DNA of 18,203 nt. Origin: an uncultured Ruminococcus sp. GTDB taxonomy: Bacteria; Bacillota; Clostridia; Oscillospirales; Acutalibacteraceae. The position numbers and the translations under genes are program-made. Position 1 is the stretch's first letter. The number at the start of each line of letters is the position of its first letter. Under the pieces are notes generated by a model, which was not told the origin of the DNA, did not search any database, and worked only from the letters and a program-made list of their open reading frames with translations. Location of the stretch: contig CACXGJ010000117.1 in the NCBI GenBank assembly GCA_902767125.1, positions 1 through 18,203 on the forward strand, given 5' to 3'. Of the stretch, positions 1-7,314 are shown one piece after another.

Positions 1-1
1 A

Positions 2-595
2 AGACTTACTCTCAATCCGCTTGCACATATAGATTATATGGGTGCAGCGATGATACTTCTGATAGGCTTCGGCTGGGCAAAGCCTGTACCCGTTGATTCA
101 AGATATTTCAAAAAGCCGAAAAGAGATATGGCTCTGACAGCTTTGGCAGGACCTGTATCGAATTTGCTGGCAGCGATAGTTGCAGGATTGCTTATGAATT
201 TGTTTGTTTTGATTATTGTTCAGATCAAACCCGAATACAGAACTCTCCTTGATCATGGCAGTGTGCTGATTTTTATATCTTATCTGATCAACTATGGCAA
301 TCAATTTGCTTTTATGGGCTATGTACTTTTATTTTTCAGGTATCTTATGGTAATTAATATCAGTCTTGCGGTATTTAATTTTATTCCGATACCACCCCTT
401 GACGGCTCAAAAATACTGATGGCATTTTTGCCGAATAAGTGGATATATATGATAGGTCAGTATCAGGCGTATATATCAATGGGATTTTTTATACTTGTGA
501 TGATGGGGGCAGTTGGAAACATTATTTCACCCGTGCAGGAAGCACTTTCCTATTGTATCGGTTGGCTGACGGCACTGCCTTTCGGATTGGCATGA
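2..595 (+). CDS. Site-2 protease (M50) family membrane protein, 3' part
   Basis: This is the C-terminal part of an integral-membrane zinc metalloprotease-like protein; the reading frame is open to the left edge of the window. The visible frame begins RLTLNPLAHID, which matches the conserved second segment of bacterial M50 proteins (LTLNPLxHxD). A later PIPPLDGSK motif supplies the LDG aspartate that acts as the third zinc ligand in this family. The HExxH zinc-binding helix should lie upstream of the window and cannot be checked. Several hydrophobic segments follow, around codes for AALVAGLLMNL-like stretches, a long central one, and FFILVMMGAVGNII near the end. The stop codon is one base before the scpA start, so the genes are probably co-transcribed and translationally coupled. 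M50 genes next to scpA are common in Clostridia. The substrate is unknown. Confidence 0.88.
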   Translation, partial: RLTLNPLAHIDYMGAAMILLIGFGWAKPVPVDSRYFKKPKRDMALTALAGPVSNLLAAIVAGLLMNLFVLIIVQIKPEYRTLLDHGSVLIFISYLINYGNQFAFMGYVLLFFRYLMVINISLAVFNFIPIPPLDGSKILMAFLPNKWIYMIGQYQAYISMGFFILVMMGAVGNIISPVQEALSYCIGWLTALPFGLA

Positions 596-596
596 T

Positions 597-1331
597 ATGA
601 AGCAGGAACAGTTTTTATACAAGCTTGATGTATTTGAAGGACCTTTGGATTTGCTTTTGCATCTGATAGAGAAGCATAAGCTGAATATCTATGACATACA
701 GATATCCGAGCTTCTCGATCAGTATATGGAGCAGATAAATATCATGCAGGAGCAGGACTTGGATATTGCAGGAGAATTTCTTTCAATGGCATCAAGGCTT
801 GTACAGATAAAATCAGCAATGCTTTTGCCGAAGTATGACGAGGGCGAAAAAATGCGTGAGGAATTGTCGGGGCAGCTGATAGAATATCAGAGGTGTAAGA
901 AGATGGCAAAGCTTCTTTCGGACAATATCAGCTTTGACAGCTTTTGCCGTGAGCCTCTCAAAATAAAGGCTGATATGAAGTATAAAAGGATACATTTGCC
1001 CAATTCCCTCATAGGCTCATACATGGCGGCAGTGGGCAGAGGCAAGGCAAAATTACCGCCATCAAAAGATGTATTTTCGGATATAGTGGCAAGACGTGTA
1101 GTTTCCGTGAGTTCAAAGATAATAGGAGTCATGCGGAAGCTGATGAAGCATGAAAGTATAAGATATGAAAATATCTTTGACGGTTCAACGGATAAAAGTG
1201 AGCTTGTAGCAACATTTCTGGCAATACTTGAATTGATAAAGGGCAAGCGTGTCAGAATGGAAGAAGATGATGGTGAGCCTGTACTGATAATGAATGTCGG
1301 AGGGGGAGAGAGTTGGACGAAAGAAGATTAA
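597..1331 (+). CDS. scpA: Segregation and condensation protein A
   Basis: ScpA is the kleisin of the bacterial SMC-ScpAB condensin. It bridges the SMC head domains and carries the ScpB dimer, helping to compact and segregate the chromosome in the cytoplasm. The 244-aa length is normal for the family. The N-terminus has the signature YKLDVFEGPLDLLLHLI (about residues 9-25), followed by the helical SMC neck-binding region. The C-terminus, about residues 160-240, reads as the winged-helix domain (VVSVSSKIIGVMRKL, then LVATFLAILELIKGKRV). The start ATG is one base after the upstream stop, with no separate strong ribosome binding site, so coupling is likely. The 3' end overlaps scpB by 19 bases, typical of this gene pair. 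Confidence 0.96.
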   Translation: MKQEQFLYKLDVFEGPLDLLLHLIEKHKLNIYDIQISELLDQYMEQINIMQEQDLDIAGEFLSMASRLVQIKSAMLLPKYDEGEKMREELSGQLIEYQRCKKMAKLLSDNISFDSFCREPLKIKADMKYKRIHLPNSLIGSYMAAVGRGKAKLPPSKDVFSDIVARRVVSVSSKIIGVMRKLMKHESIRYENIFDGSTDKSELVATFLAILELIKGKRVRMEEDDGEPVLIMNVGGGESWTKED

Positions 1332-1843
1332 AAAATGCCGTTGAGGCAATAATATTTGCAAGCGGAACACCTGTTGAGCTTTCCAAGATAGCACAGGGAC
1401 TTCACATAGGGGCATTGCAGGCAATGACTATATGTGACGGTCTTGTAGAGGAGTATAAAAAATCCGACAGAGGAATAAAGATTGTAAGATTGAATGACAG
1501 CTATCAGATGTGCAGCGTTGAGGAATATGCCGATAATATAAGGGAAGTTATGGATATCAAAAGAGATGCTCCGCTTTCGGGTGCGGCAGCAGAGGTATTG
1601 GCAATAATCGCATACAATCAGCCTGTTACAAAGGCATTTGTCGAGCAGGTCAGGGGAGTGGACTGTTCAAGCGTTATGTCGAGCCTTGTCGCAAAACAGC
1701 TCATTGAAGAAAGAGGAAGACTTGAATTACCGGGCAGACCGCTTATATACGGTACAACCGAGCATTTTCTCCGATGCTTTCAGATATCATCGTTGGAGGA
1801 GCTGCCGCATCTTCCCGATGATGAAACGGGTGGCGAACAATGA
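1313..1843 (+). CDS. scpB: Segregation and condensation protein B
   Basis: ScpB forms a dimer of tandem winged helices that binds the middle of ScpA and completes the SMC-ScpAB condensin. The 176-aa product starts with RLKNAVEAIIFASGTPV, the standard ScpB opening. It contains the family segment PLSGAAAEVLAIIAYNQPVT (about residues 88-107), then a helix-turn-helix (VRGVDCSSVMSSLVAKQLI), and the RPLIYGTT beta-wing motif near residue 143. I chose the TTG start at 1313 because a very strong GGAGGGGG ribosome binding site sits six bases upstream and because the protein aligns to the family from its first residues. It overlaps the end of scpA by 19 bases, and its stop overlaps the next gene as ATGA. 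Confidence 0.96.
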   Translation: MDERRLKNAVEAIIFASGTPVELSKIAQGLHIGALQAMTICDGLVEEYKKSDRGIKIVRLNDSYQMCSVEEYADNIREVMDIKRDAPLSGAAAEVLAIIAYNQPVTKAFVEQVRGVDCSSVMSSLVAKQLIEERGRLELPGRPLIYGTTEHFLRCFQISSLEELPHLPDDETGGEQ

Positions 1844-2436
1844 AAATATTTTGGCTCATATTTTCGCTGATAATATTATTTATATTGTTCTGTCCATTTT
1901 CGCTTGAGCTTGTTTATCAGGAAACAGTCAGCCTGAAAATAGGCTATATTTTTCCGATGATAAGGATACTTCCCAAAAAGCCTCAAAAGAAAAAAAAGAC
2001 TGTCAAAAAGACCTCCGAGGAAAAAGAAAAGAAGTCCAAAAATCCTGTTATCGAATTTACAAAGAAAAACGGACTTGACGGACTTATAGAGCTTTTGAAA
2101 GAGATAGTCGGGATAGTTGTGAAATTGGCAGATACAATAAGACGGCATATAACGGTGTCAAGATTAAGGCTTGATTTGCTGACAGTGGGGGATGATCCTG
2201 CCGATACAGCCATGAAATACGGCTATGCCTGTTCGGCGATATATCCGTTGCTGTCAATGCTTGACCGTCACATCAGAATAAAAAAGCACGATGTATATAT
2301 AGATGCAGGCTTCAATGCAGAAAAAACACAGGTCAGATTTATTCTCAAAGCCCGTATAATGCCGATATTTGTCATAATAGGACTTGTTGAGGCACTGATA
2401 AAAGGTCTTAAAATATTCGTAAAAATAAAACAATAA
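1840..2436 (+). CDS. DUF2953 (YtfI-like) membrane protein
   Basis: This 198-aa protein has an N-terminal membrane segment (about residues 4-22), a very basic Lys/Glu-rich stretch (about 46-68) and a DUF2953-like core. The core runs from roughly residue 102 to 172 and includes ISRL-type strand-forming sequence, TVGDDPADTAMKYG and the repeated beta-strand text VYIDAGF and QVRFILKARI. A second hydrophobic stretch lies near the C-terminus (about 171-186). In B. subtilis the DUF2953 gene ytfI lies directly upstream of ytfJ (gerW), the same order seen here, which supports the assignment. Its molecular function is unknown; a role in sporulation is inferred only from this neighbourhood. The start overlaps the scpB stop (ATGA), so it is probably the last gene of the scpAB operon, before a palindromic repeat. 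Confidence 0.8.
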   Translation: MKIFWLIFSLIILFILFCPFSLELVYQETVSLKIGYIFPMIRILPKKPQKKKKTVKKTSEEKEKKSKNPVIEFTKKNGLDGLIELLKEIVGIVVKLADTIRRHITVSRLRLDLLTVGDDPADTAMKYGYACSAIYPLLSMLDRHIRIKKHDVYIDAGFNAEKTQVRFILKARIMPIFVIIGLVEALIKGLKIFVKIKQ

Positions 2437-2438
2437 AA

Positions 2439-2493
2439 AGTTTTTTGAAAAGGGGTTTGGGGGAAAACTTTTTTCAAAAAAGTTTTCCCCCAC
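2439..2493. repeat. Dispersed palindromic element, copy A
   Basis: The core 2459-2491 is a perfect hairpin: GGGGG-AAAA-C-TTTTTT, a single C, then the exact complement. The left flank (2439-2458) reads AGTTTTTTGAAAAGGGGTTT. The reverse complement of 8846-8905 shows the same layout: a T-rich flank, AAAGGGGTGT, then a GGGGGAAA... palindrome. The two copies are therefore one repeat family in opposite orientations. Here it follows the DUF2953 gene and could stop transcription, but it lacks a T-tract after the stem. Confidence 0.8.
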
Positions 2494-2496
2494 AAC

Positions 2497-2525
2497 TTGC
2501 ATTTCATGTGCAGTTATATTATAAT
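2497..2525 (+). promoter_or_regulatory. Sigma-A type promoter before gerW
   Basis: TTGCAT (2497-2502), a 17-base spacer and a perfect TATAAT (2520-2525) lie directly after the palindromic repeat. They precede the GerW-family start at 2553 by about 28 bases. In B. subtilis ytfJ is forespore-expressed under sigma-F; I see no clear sigma-F site here, so vegetative expression or a missed site is possible. Confidence 0.6.
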
Positions 2526-2552
2526 GATTAACAAAAAAGGCGGTGTTTGATT

Positions 2553-2993
2553 ATGAGTGATCGTCCGATAAATAATCTTATGGATACTACTCTCGATAAA
2601 TTAAAGCAGATGGTAGACGTGAATACAGTGATAGGTACTCCGATAACGACTTTAGACGGAACTACTATTATACCTGTGTCAAAGGTTGTATACGGATTTG
2701 CTTCAGGCGGCTCTGAATTTAATTCAAAGAAGCCCGATTCCGAAAATCTTTTCGGAGGCGGTTCGGGTGCGGGTGTTACAATAACGCCTATTGCATTCAT
2801 TGCTGTGAGCAACGGTGAAGCGAAGCTCCTTAACATTTCGGCATACAGTGACGCACAGGACAGAGCTGTGGGAAGTATCCCCGAAATTATCGACAAAATA
2901 ACGGCTTTGTTCAAGAAGGACAAAAAAGAACAGGACAAGCCCGAAAAGGTCACAAAAGAAAATAATTCAGGTCTTGATGATCCGAAAGTATGA
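2553..2993 (+). CDS. GerW/YtfJ family sporulation protein
   Basis: The 146-aa product has the features of the YtfJ (GerW) family. These are an N-terminal LMDTTLDKLKQMVDVNTVIG, then GTTIIPVSKVVYGFASGGSE, a glycine-rich FGGGSGAGVTITPIAFI core, and NGEAKLLNI. In B. subtilis GerW is made in the forespore and is needed for normal germination through certain receptors; the biochemical activity is unknown. The C-terminal 30 residues are charged and low-complexity. I chose ATG 2553, nine bases after AAGGCGG; an in-frame TTG at 2547 would add two residues and is less well placed. The gene follows a YtfI-like gene as in Bacillus and is followed by a stem-loop repeat. Confidence 0.9.
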   Translation: MSDRPINNLMDTTLDKLKQMVDVNTVIGTPITTLDGTTIIPVSKVVYGFASGGSEFNSKKPDSENLFGGGSGAGVTITPIAFIAVSNGEAKLLNISAYSDAQDRAVGSIPEIIDKITALFKKDKKEQDKPEKVTKENNSGLDDPKV

Positions 2994-2999
2994 GTGTGT

Positions 3000-3043
3000 C
3001 AAGTGAGGAGTGAGGAGTAAAAAATTTCCTCACTTCTCACTTG
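3000..3043. repeat. AGTGAGG-type inverted repeat, copy 1, possible terminator
   Basis: A 17-base arm (3000-3016, CAAGTGAGGAGTGAGGA) pairs with 3027-3043 across a 10-base AT-rich loop, with one G-T wobble. It lies seven bases after the gerW stop. Its sequence (direct AGTGAGG units plus their complement) recurs at 14656-14723, so it is a dispersed repeat that may double as a factor-independent terminator or an mRNA 3' end stabiliser. There is no T-tract. Confidence 0.7.
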
Positions 3044-3046
3044 TTA

Positions 3047-3073
3047 ATAAACCATCTGCCTTGTACATATTAT
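3047..3073 (+). promoter_or_regulatory. Candidate sigma-E type promoter before the carboxypeptidase
   Basis: An ATA (3047-3049), a 16-base spacer and CATATTAT (3066-3073) resemble the mother-cell sigma-E consensus (ATA, 16-18 bases, CATAYAnT) with one mismatch in the -10. B. subtilis dacB, which encodes the sporulation carboxypeptidase, is sigma-E dependent. The implied transcript start would be near 3080, just before the ribosome binding site. This is motif matching in an AT-rich region and remains tentative. Confidence 0.35.
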
Positions 3074-3100
3074 TTAAAAAAATAGGGTAGGTGGTTTTGT

Positions 3101-4180
3101 TTGTTGCTCAAAAGAATATTATGTCTGATATGTGTGGTATTGTTTTCTGTTTCAAGTGTGAATGCCGTTGGTGAAAGCATACCTGAAGTGTCGGCAGTGT
3201 CGGCGATATTGTATTGTCCCGACAATAACGAGATACTTTATGAAAAGTCGGCTCATAAGAAAATGGCTATTGCAAGCATTACAAAAATAATGACTGCAAT
3301 AATAGCACTTGAAAGTGAGGACAAGGAAGTAAAATTTGCTTATAATATGATAGCCGAAGGTTCAAGTATGTATCTGAAGGTCGGGGATGTGATAAAAATA
3401 TCGGAGCTTGTCAAGGGCATGATGATGGTATCGGGGAATGATGCCGCAAATGCGATAGCAATAGCACTTGGCGGAAGCAAGGAAAAATTCGCTGACATGA
3501 TGAATGAAAAGGCTGACAGTCTCGGAATGAAGGACACGCACTTTGTCACACCTTCGGGACTTGATGACGAAATGCACTATTCAACGGCTTATGATATGGC
3601 ATTGCTGTGCAGCTATGCAATGGAGAACGAGGCATTCAGAAATATAGTGTCGCAAAAAAGCATGAGTGTGGAATTTGTTTCCCCGAATGGTCAGAGGATG
3701 ATATACAGGAATCATAATAAGCTGCTTTCAATGTATGACGGCTGCATAGGCATAAAGACGGGATTCACAAAAAAGGCGGGCAGAACACTGACCTCATGTG
3801 CGGAAAAAGACGGAGTTCGTCTGATAGCGGTAACGCTGAATGACGGAAATGACTGGAATGACCATATGTCATTGTATGACTATGGATTTTCGCAAATTGA
3901 AAGGATATGTCTTTGTGACAGTGAAAGGATATTTGAAATGCCCGTGGTCGGCTCAAAAAAGCAGAGCATAAAAGTAATTCCAAAGGAAAATTGTTATGTA
4001 TCAGTCTTGAAGAAGGATTCCGATAAGATAACCGAAAAGGTCTGTATGCCTCATTTTGTGTATGCACCTGTTGAAAAGGGCATGACCATAGGCGAAGTGA
4101 AATATTATCTTGATGACAGGATAATAGGAGAAACAGAATTGATGACAGGTGAAAATTGCCTGTATGATAATGAAAGTTGA
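3101..4180 (+). CDS. D-alanyl-D-alanine carboxypeptidase (S11 family, DacB/DacF-like)
   Basis: This is a penicillin-binding protein that removes the terminal D-Ala from peptidoglycan stem peptides outside the membrane. All three active-site motifs are visible: SITK (residues 59-62, nucleophile Ser59), SGN (111-113) and KTG (219-221). The N-terminus (residues 1-22, LLKRILCLICVVLFSVSSVNA) is a signal peptide. About 90 C-terminal residues after residue 265 fit the PBP5-associated beta domain. Total length, 359 aa, is a little short of typical DacA/DacF. No in-frame ATG exists before residue 55, so translation starts at TTG 3101 (or 3104), six bases after an AGGTGG site. Its position between ytfJ and rluB, and Bacillus synteny, suggest a DacB-like spore-cortex role; that is inference. 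Confidence 0.93.
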   Translation: MLLKRILCLICVVLFSVSSVNAVGESIPEVSAVSAILYCPDNNEILYEKSAHKKMAIASITKIMTAIIALESEDKEVKFAYNMIAEGSSMYLKVGDVIKISELVKGMMMVSGNDAANAIAIALGGSKEKFADMMNEKADSLGMKDTHFVTPSGLDDEMHYSTAYDMALLCSYAMENEAFRNIVSQKSMSVEFVSPNGQRMIYRNHNKLLSMYDGCIGIKTGFTKKAGRTLTSCAEKDGVRLIAVTLNDGNDWNDHMSLYDYGFSQIERICLCDSERIFEMPVVGSKKQSIKVIPKENCYVSVLKKDSDKITEKVCMPHFVYAPVEKGMTIGEVKYYLDDRIIGETELMTGENCLYDNES

Positions 4181-4193
4181 GGGAGACATATAA

Positions 4194-4991
4194 ATGGAAA
4201 AGGACGAAAAAATAAGAGTTCAGAAAATAATAGCCGATGCAGGCATAGCGTCAAGACGCAAAGCAGAGGAGCTTATTGAAAAGGGTGCGGTGACGGTCAA
4301 CGGTCAGAGGGCAAAGCTCGGTGACAAGGCGAATCCCCATAAGGATAAAATAACCGTTGCAGGACGTGAAATAAAGCTGAAATCAGATGCAAAGAAGTAT
4401 TATATAATGCTCCATAAGCCTCGTGGATATATAACAACTGCCAATGACGAGGGCGGAAGAAAATGTGTTACTGAATTGGTCGAGGATATCCCTGCAAGAC
4501 TGTTTTATGTAGGCAGGCTTGACAGGGAATCGGAGGGACTTTTGCTGATGACGAATGACGGGGATTTTGCAAATATGATAACGCATCCGTCAACTCATTT
4601 TGCAAAGACATATCGTGTTACAGTCCGTCCGAGGATCTCGGAAGAACAGCTTACAGAGCTGACAACTGGTGTAATGATAGACGGAAGGAAGTCCATGCCG
4701 TCAGGTATAAGAGTTGTCAAAAGCGAGCAGGACAGGACAGTTCTCGAAATAATCCTTGAGGAAGGCAGAAACCGTCAGATAAGAAAGATGTGTGAAGCGG
4801 TCGGACTTGAAGTTGCAAGACTGAAAAGAGTTGCGGAAGGTCCTGTAAAATTAGGGATGCTCCAGCCGGGAAAGTGGAGGGAGCTTACTAATGAAGAAAT
4901 GAAAGCAATAAGAAATTATCATAAAAAGCTCGTATCGAAAAATGAGCATGAAACAGAGAGTGCTGATAAGAAAAAAGACAACAGAAAATAA
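4194..4991 (+). CDS. rluB: RluB-like 23S rRNA pseudouridine synthase
   Basis: The 265-aa product belongs to the RsuA/RluB/E/F pseudouridine synthase group, which isomerises a specific uridine in rRNA. An N-terminal S4 RNA-binding domain (about residues 6-50) contains RVQKIIADAGIASRRKAEEL and VTVNG. The catalytic domain follows with HKPRGYITT, then the active-site motif GRLDRESEGLLLMTNDG with the catalytic aspartate at residue 110. EGRNRQIRKMCEAVG (about 190-204) is the conserved RNRQIRRM motif. The ribosome binding site GGGAGA lies eight bases before the ATG, 13 bases after the carboxypeptidase stop, so the two are probably one transcript. In B. subtilis rluB also closes the scpAB-dacB-spmAB region and acts on 23S U2633-type positions. 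The last 20 residues are charged and disordered. No obvious terminator follows. Confidence 0.93.
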   Translation: MEKDEKIRVQKIIADAGIASRRKAEELIEKGAVTVNGQRAKLGDKANPHKDKITVAGREIKLKSDAKKYYIMLHKPRGYITTANDEGGRKCVTELVEDIPARLFYVGRLDRESEGLLLMTNDGDFANMITHPSTHFAKTYRVTVRPRISEEQLTELTTGVMIDGRKSMPSGIRVVKSEQDRTVLEIILEEGRNRQIRKMCEAVGLEVARLKRVAEGPVKLGMLQPGKWRELTNEEMKAIRNYHKKLVSKNEHETESADKKKDNRK

Positions 4992-5067
4992 ATGTGTAAT
5001 AATTGCCGTAAAGAGCATTTAAAATTTAGTAAATTGTGATAAAATTGTCAGTTTTTATTTTAAAATA

Positions 5068-5096
5068 TTGACGTGAATAGTTATATATTATATAAT
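5068..5096 (+). promoter_or_regulatory. Near-consensus sigma-A promoter
   Basis: TTGACG (5068-5073), exactly 17 bases, then TATAAT (5091-5096). The expected transcript start near 5103 gives a leader of about 60 bases ending in AAGGAGA (5152-5158), nine bases before ATG 5167. This implies strong independent transcription of the zinc-ribbon/CBM26 gene. Confidence 0.85.
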
Positions 5097-5166
5097 ATCA
5101 AGTAGATATATGTATAAATTGCACTTTTTATTTATCTGAAATTAAACCGATAAGGAGATTTTTGAT

Positions 5167-7308
5167 ATGGCATTTTTGATAGACTGCCCCGGATGCGGAA
5201 ATTCCATAATAAATAATGGTCAGGATTGTCCGTTTTGCGGTTACAGTGTGAAAACAGGCAAAACCCGTGAAGAAATGGAACAGGAGCTTCTTGCAGCAGA
5301 GGAGGCACTTCGTGCCGAGGAAGAAGCAAAGGCTGCCGAGGAAGCAAGAAGACTTGAGGAACAGAAACGAATAGAAGAAGAAAAGCGTGCAGCCGAGGAA
5401 GCCAAAAGACTCGAACAGGAAAGACTTGCCGAACAGGCAAGGCTTGCAGCAGAGGAGGCTAAAAGACAGGCTCAACAGAACAGCTTTTTCGGAAGACTTC
5501 AACAGAAAAAAAGCAGTGTGAGCCAAATTACAAATATCAGTGACAAGGTAAATAATGATATCGAGAATCTTCCTGAAATCACGACAGGAGATACGGGAGT
5601 TTTGCCGCCTATGCAGCTTGAAAGAGAGGTCGGCATAAATGAAATAATGAATGTTCCCGCTGTTGATCTTACACCTCTCCCGAAGGAAAAGGAAACAACA
5701 GTGCTTCCGCCTATGCAGCTTGAAAGAGAAGTCAGCATGGACGAGATAATGAATACTCCTGCTGTCCCGCTTTCGCCGATACAAAAAGAAGTCGTTGAGA
5801 ATGCTCTCCCTGATATAAACAGTTCCGATGCAGGACTGCCAAAACGCTCACAGCCCGATATAACGGTGGAGATGACATCGCCGATTCCATCACCGCCTGT
5901 AAGAAAGCCCGAAATAGACATTCAGGTGAGCGTTCCGAATCAGCCTGCAAAACCATCTGTCGTTTTGCAGAAAAAGGAAGAACCTGTTGCACCGAAGCCT
6001 GTACAGACACAGCCTCAAAAACCTCAAAGACAATGGTCGTCGAATCCCAACGAGTTCAATAACAATCAGCAAATGCAGCAACCCCGACAACCGCAGATAC
6101 AGCAGCCAATTCAGCAACAACAGCCCATGCAGCAGCCTGTACAGCAAAGACCTCAAAGACAACAAAGGCAATGGTCGAATAATCCTAATGACTTCAATAA
6201 CAATCAGCAAATGCAGCAACCCCAGCAACCGCAGATACAGCAGCCTATGCCGCAACAACCTATGCAACAGCCTGTACAGCAAAGACCTCAAAGACAGCAA
6301 AGGCAATGGTCGAATAATCCCAATGACTTCAATGGCAATCAACCTATGAATCAGCCGCAGCAGCCTATGCCGCAACAACCTATGCAACAGCCTGTACAGC
6401 AAAGACCTCAAAGGCAGCAAAGGCAATGGTCGAATAATCCTAATGAGTTCAATAACAATCAGCCAATGCAGCAGCCTCAACAGCCAATCCAGCAGCAGAG
6501 ACAACCTCAACCGAGACCTCAAAGGCAACAAAGACAATGGTCGAATAATCCTAATGAGATAGCAGGAAATGTGCAGCTTCAGCCTATTCAGCAGGAAAAA
6601 GCCGAACTTACATCCACAGGTGAGAGATTGAGTGACCTTCCGCCGCAGCAGGTGCCGTCAGATCCGAGCTTTGACCAGACATCTTATGTAAAGAATCTTA
6701 AAAAGCAGATGTATGCAGGAAAGATGGGCGGCGGTGACAACGGTATGAATGAGGATATCTTCAAGGATTCTGCCAATGTTGTCGTACAGCCGATGAAGCA
6801 TGATGAAAATGCAAAGGTTGTTACTACAAGCGTTAATCGTGTTACTGTACCGAAAAGTCAGAATAAGATGGTCGCACCGATAATTATCATATTGATACTT
6901 GTAATTGCATTGGGTGTTGTAGCTTATATAACCTTGTTCGGAAATTCTTCGGGAGAAGGCAGCAATGAAAATTCATCATCAACATCACAGACTTCAGGCA
7001 GTACTTCGGGTGCATCAAAAAGCTCATCAACATCGGCAGGTACAGTGAAATTCAAAAAGCCTGATGATTGGGACAATGATATTTATGCCTATGTTTATAT
7101 AGACAATGGCAACGGTAAAATCGAAAATTCAGGCTGGCCGGGTGAAAAAATGACCAATAATAATGACGGTACATACAGCTATGATGTTGCCAAGGAATTT
7201 GCAGACGGAATGATAGTTTTCAATGACGACAGCAAAGGAAGAAATGCACGCAGATACCCTAAAACAAACGGAAGTACCATTGATTTTGATATAGTTTACG
7301 AAGTATAA
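5167..7308 (+). CDS. Zinc-ribbon / Gln-Pro repeat / membrane protein with CBM26-like domain
   Basis: This 713-aa protein has an unusual domain order. Residues 6-25 form a zinc ribbon with paired cysteines, CPGCG and CPFCG. Residues about 36-105 are an Ala/Glu/Arg/Lys-rich coiled coil. Two copies of LPPMQLEREV...EIMN...PAV start at residues 146 and 180. Residues about 285-470 are Gln/Pro/Asn-rich with five copies of an RQWSxNPN motif, tryptophans at 290, 336, 381, 421 and 458. One membrane helix spans about 569-592, followed by a Ser/Thr/Gly linker. Residues 627-713 resemble a CBM26 starch-binding module (DDWDND, IYAYVYIDN, GWPGEKMT, GTYSYDV, MIVFND). With no signal peptide, the zinc ribbon is probably cytoplasmic and the module outside. 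No catalytic domain is visible, so a sensing, scaffolding or anchoring role is inferred. Confidence 0.85.
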   Translation: MAFLIDCPGCGNSIINNGQDCPFCGYSVKTGKTREEMEQELLAAEEALRAEEEAKAAEEARRLEEQKRIEEEKRAAEEAKRLEQERLAEQARLAAEEAKRQAQQNSFFGRLQQKKSSVSQITNISDKVNNDIENLPEITTGDTGVLPPMQLEREVGINEIMNVPAVDLTPLPKEKETTVLPPMQLEREVSMDEIMNTPAVPLSPIQKEVVENALPDINSSDAGLPKRSQPDITVEMTSPIPSPPVRKPEIDIQVSVPNQPAKPSVVLQKKEEPVAPKPVQTQPQKPQRQWSSNPNEFNNNQQMQQPRQPQIQQPIQQQQPMQQPVQQRPQRQQRQWSNNPNDFNNNQQMQQPQQPQIQQPMPQQPMQQPVQQRPQRQQRQWSNNPNDFNGNQPMNQPQQPMPQQPMQQPVQQRPQRQQRQWSNNPNEFNNNQPMQQPQQPIQQQRQPQPRPQRQQRQWSNNPNEIAGNVQLQPIQQEKAELTSTGERLSDLPPQQVPSDPSFDQTSYVKNLKKQMYAGKMGGGDNGMNEDIFKDSANVVVQPMKHDENAKVVTTSVNRVTVPKSQNKMVAPIIIILILVIALGVVAYITLFGNSSGEGSNENSSSTSQTSGSTSGASKSSSTSAGTVKFKKPDDWDNDIYAYVYIDNGNGKIENSGWPGEKMTNNNDGTYSYDVAKEFADGMIVFNDDSKGRNARRYPKTNGSTIDFDIVYEV
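6022..6558 (+). repeat. In-frame degenerate tandem repeats (RQWSxNPN units)
   Basis: Five units of 37-46 codons, each with a conserved RQWSxNPN motif followed by Gln/Pro/Met-rich spacer. DNA identity between neighbours is high, with long shared runs such as CCTGTACAGCAAAGACCTCA at 6136, 6271 and 6391. This suggests recent slippage or unequal recombination, so copy number is likely to vary between strains. Confidence 0.85.
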
Positions 7309-7314
7309 AATTTG

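Noticed and set aside
4992..5067. A terminator after rluB.
   Set aside because: The stretch is AT-rich but I could find no stable stem followed by a T-tract.
5890..6537. Long minus-strand frame rich in Leu and Arg.
   Set aside because: It is the antisense of the Gln/Pro repeat region; low complexity explains its openness, and it has no ribosome binding site or known domain.
6022..6558. Regular repeats that could look like a CRISPR array.
   Set aside because: Units are in frame, spacers are also repetitive and vary by whole codons; it is a protein repeat.
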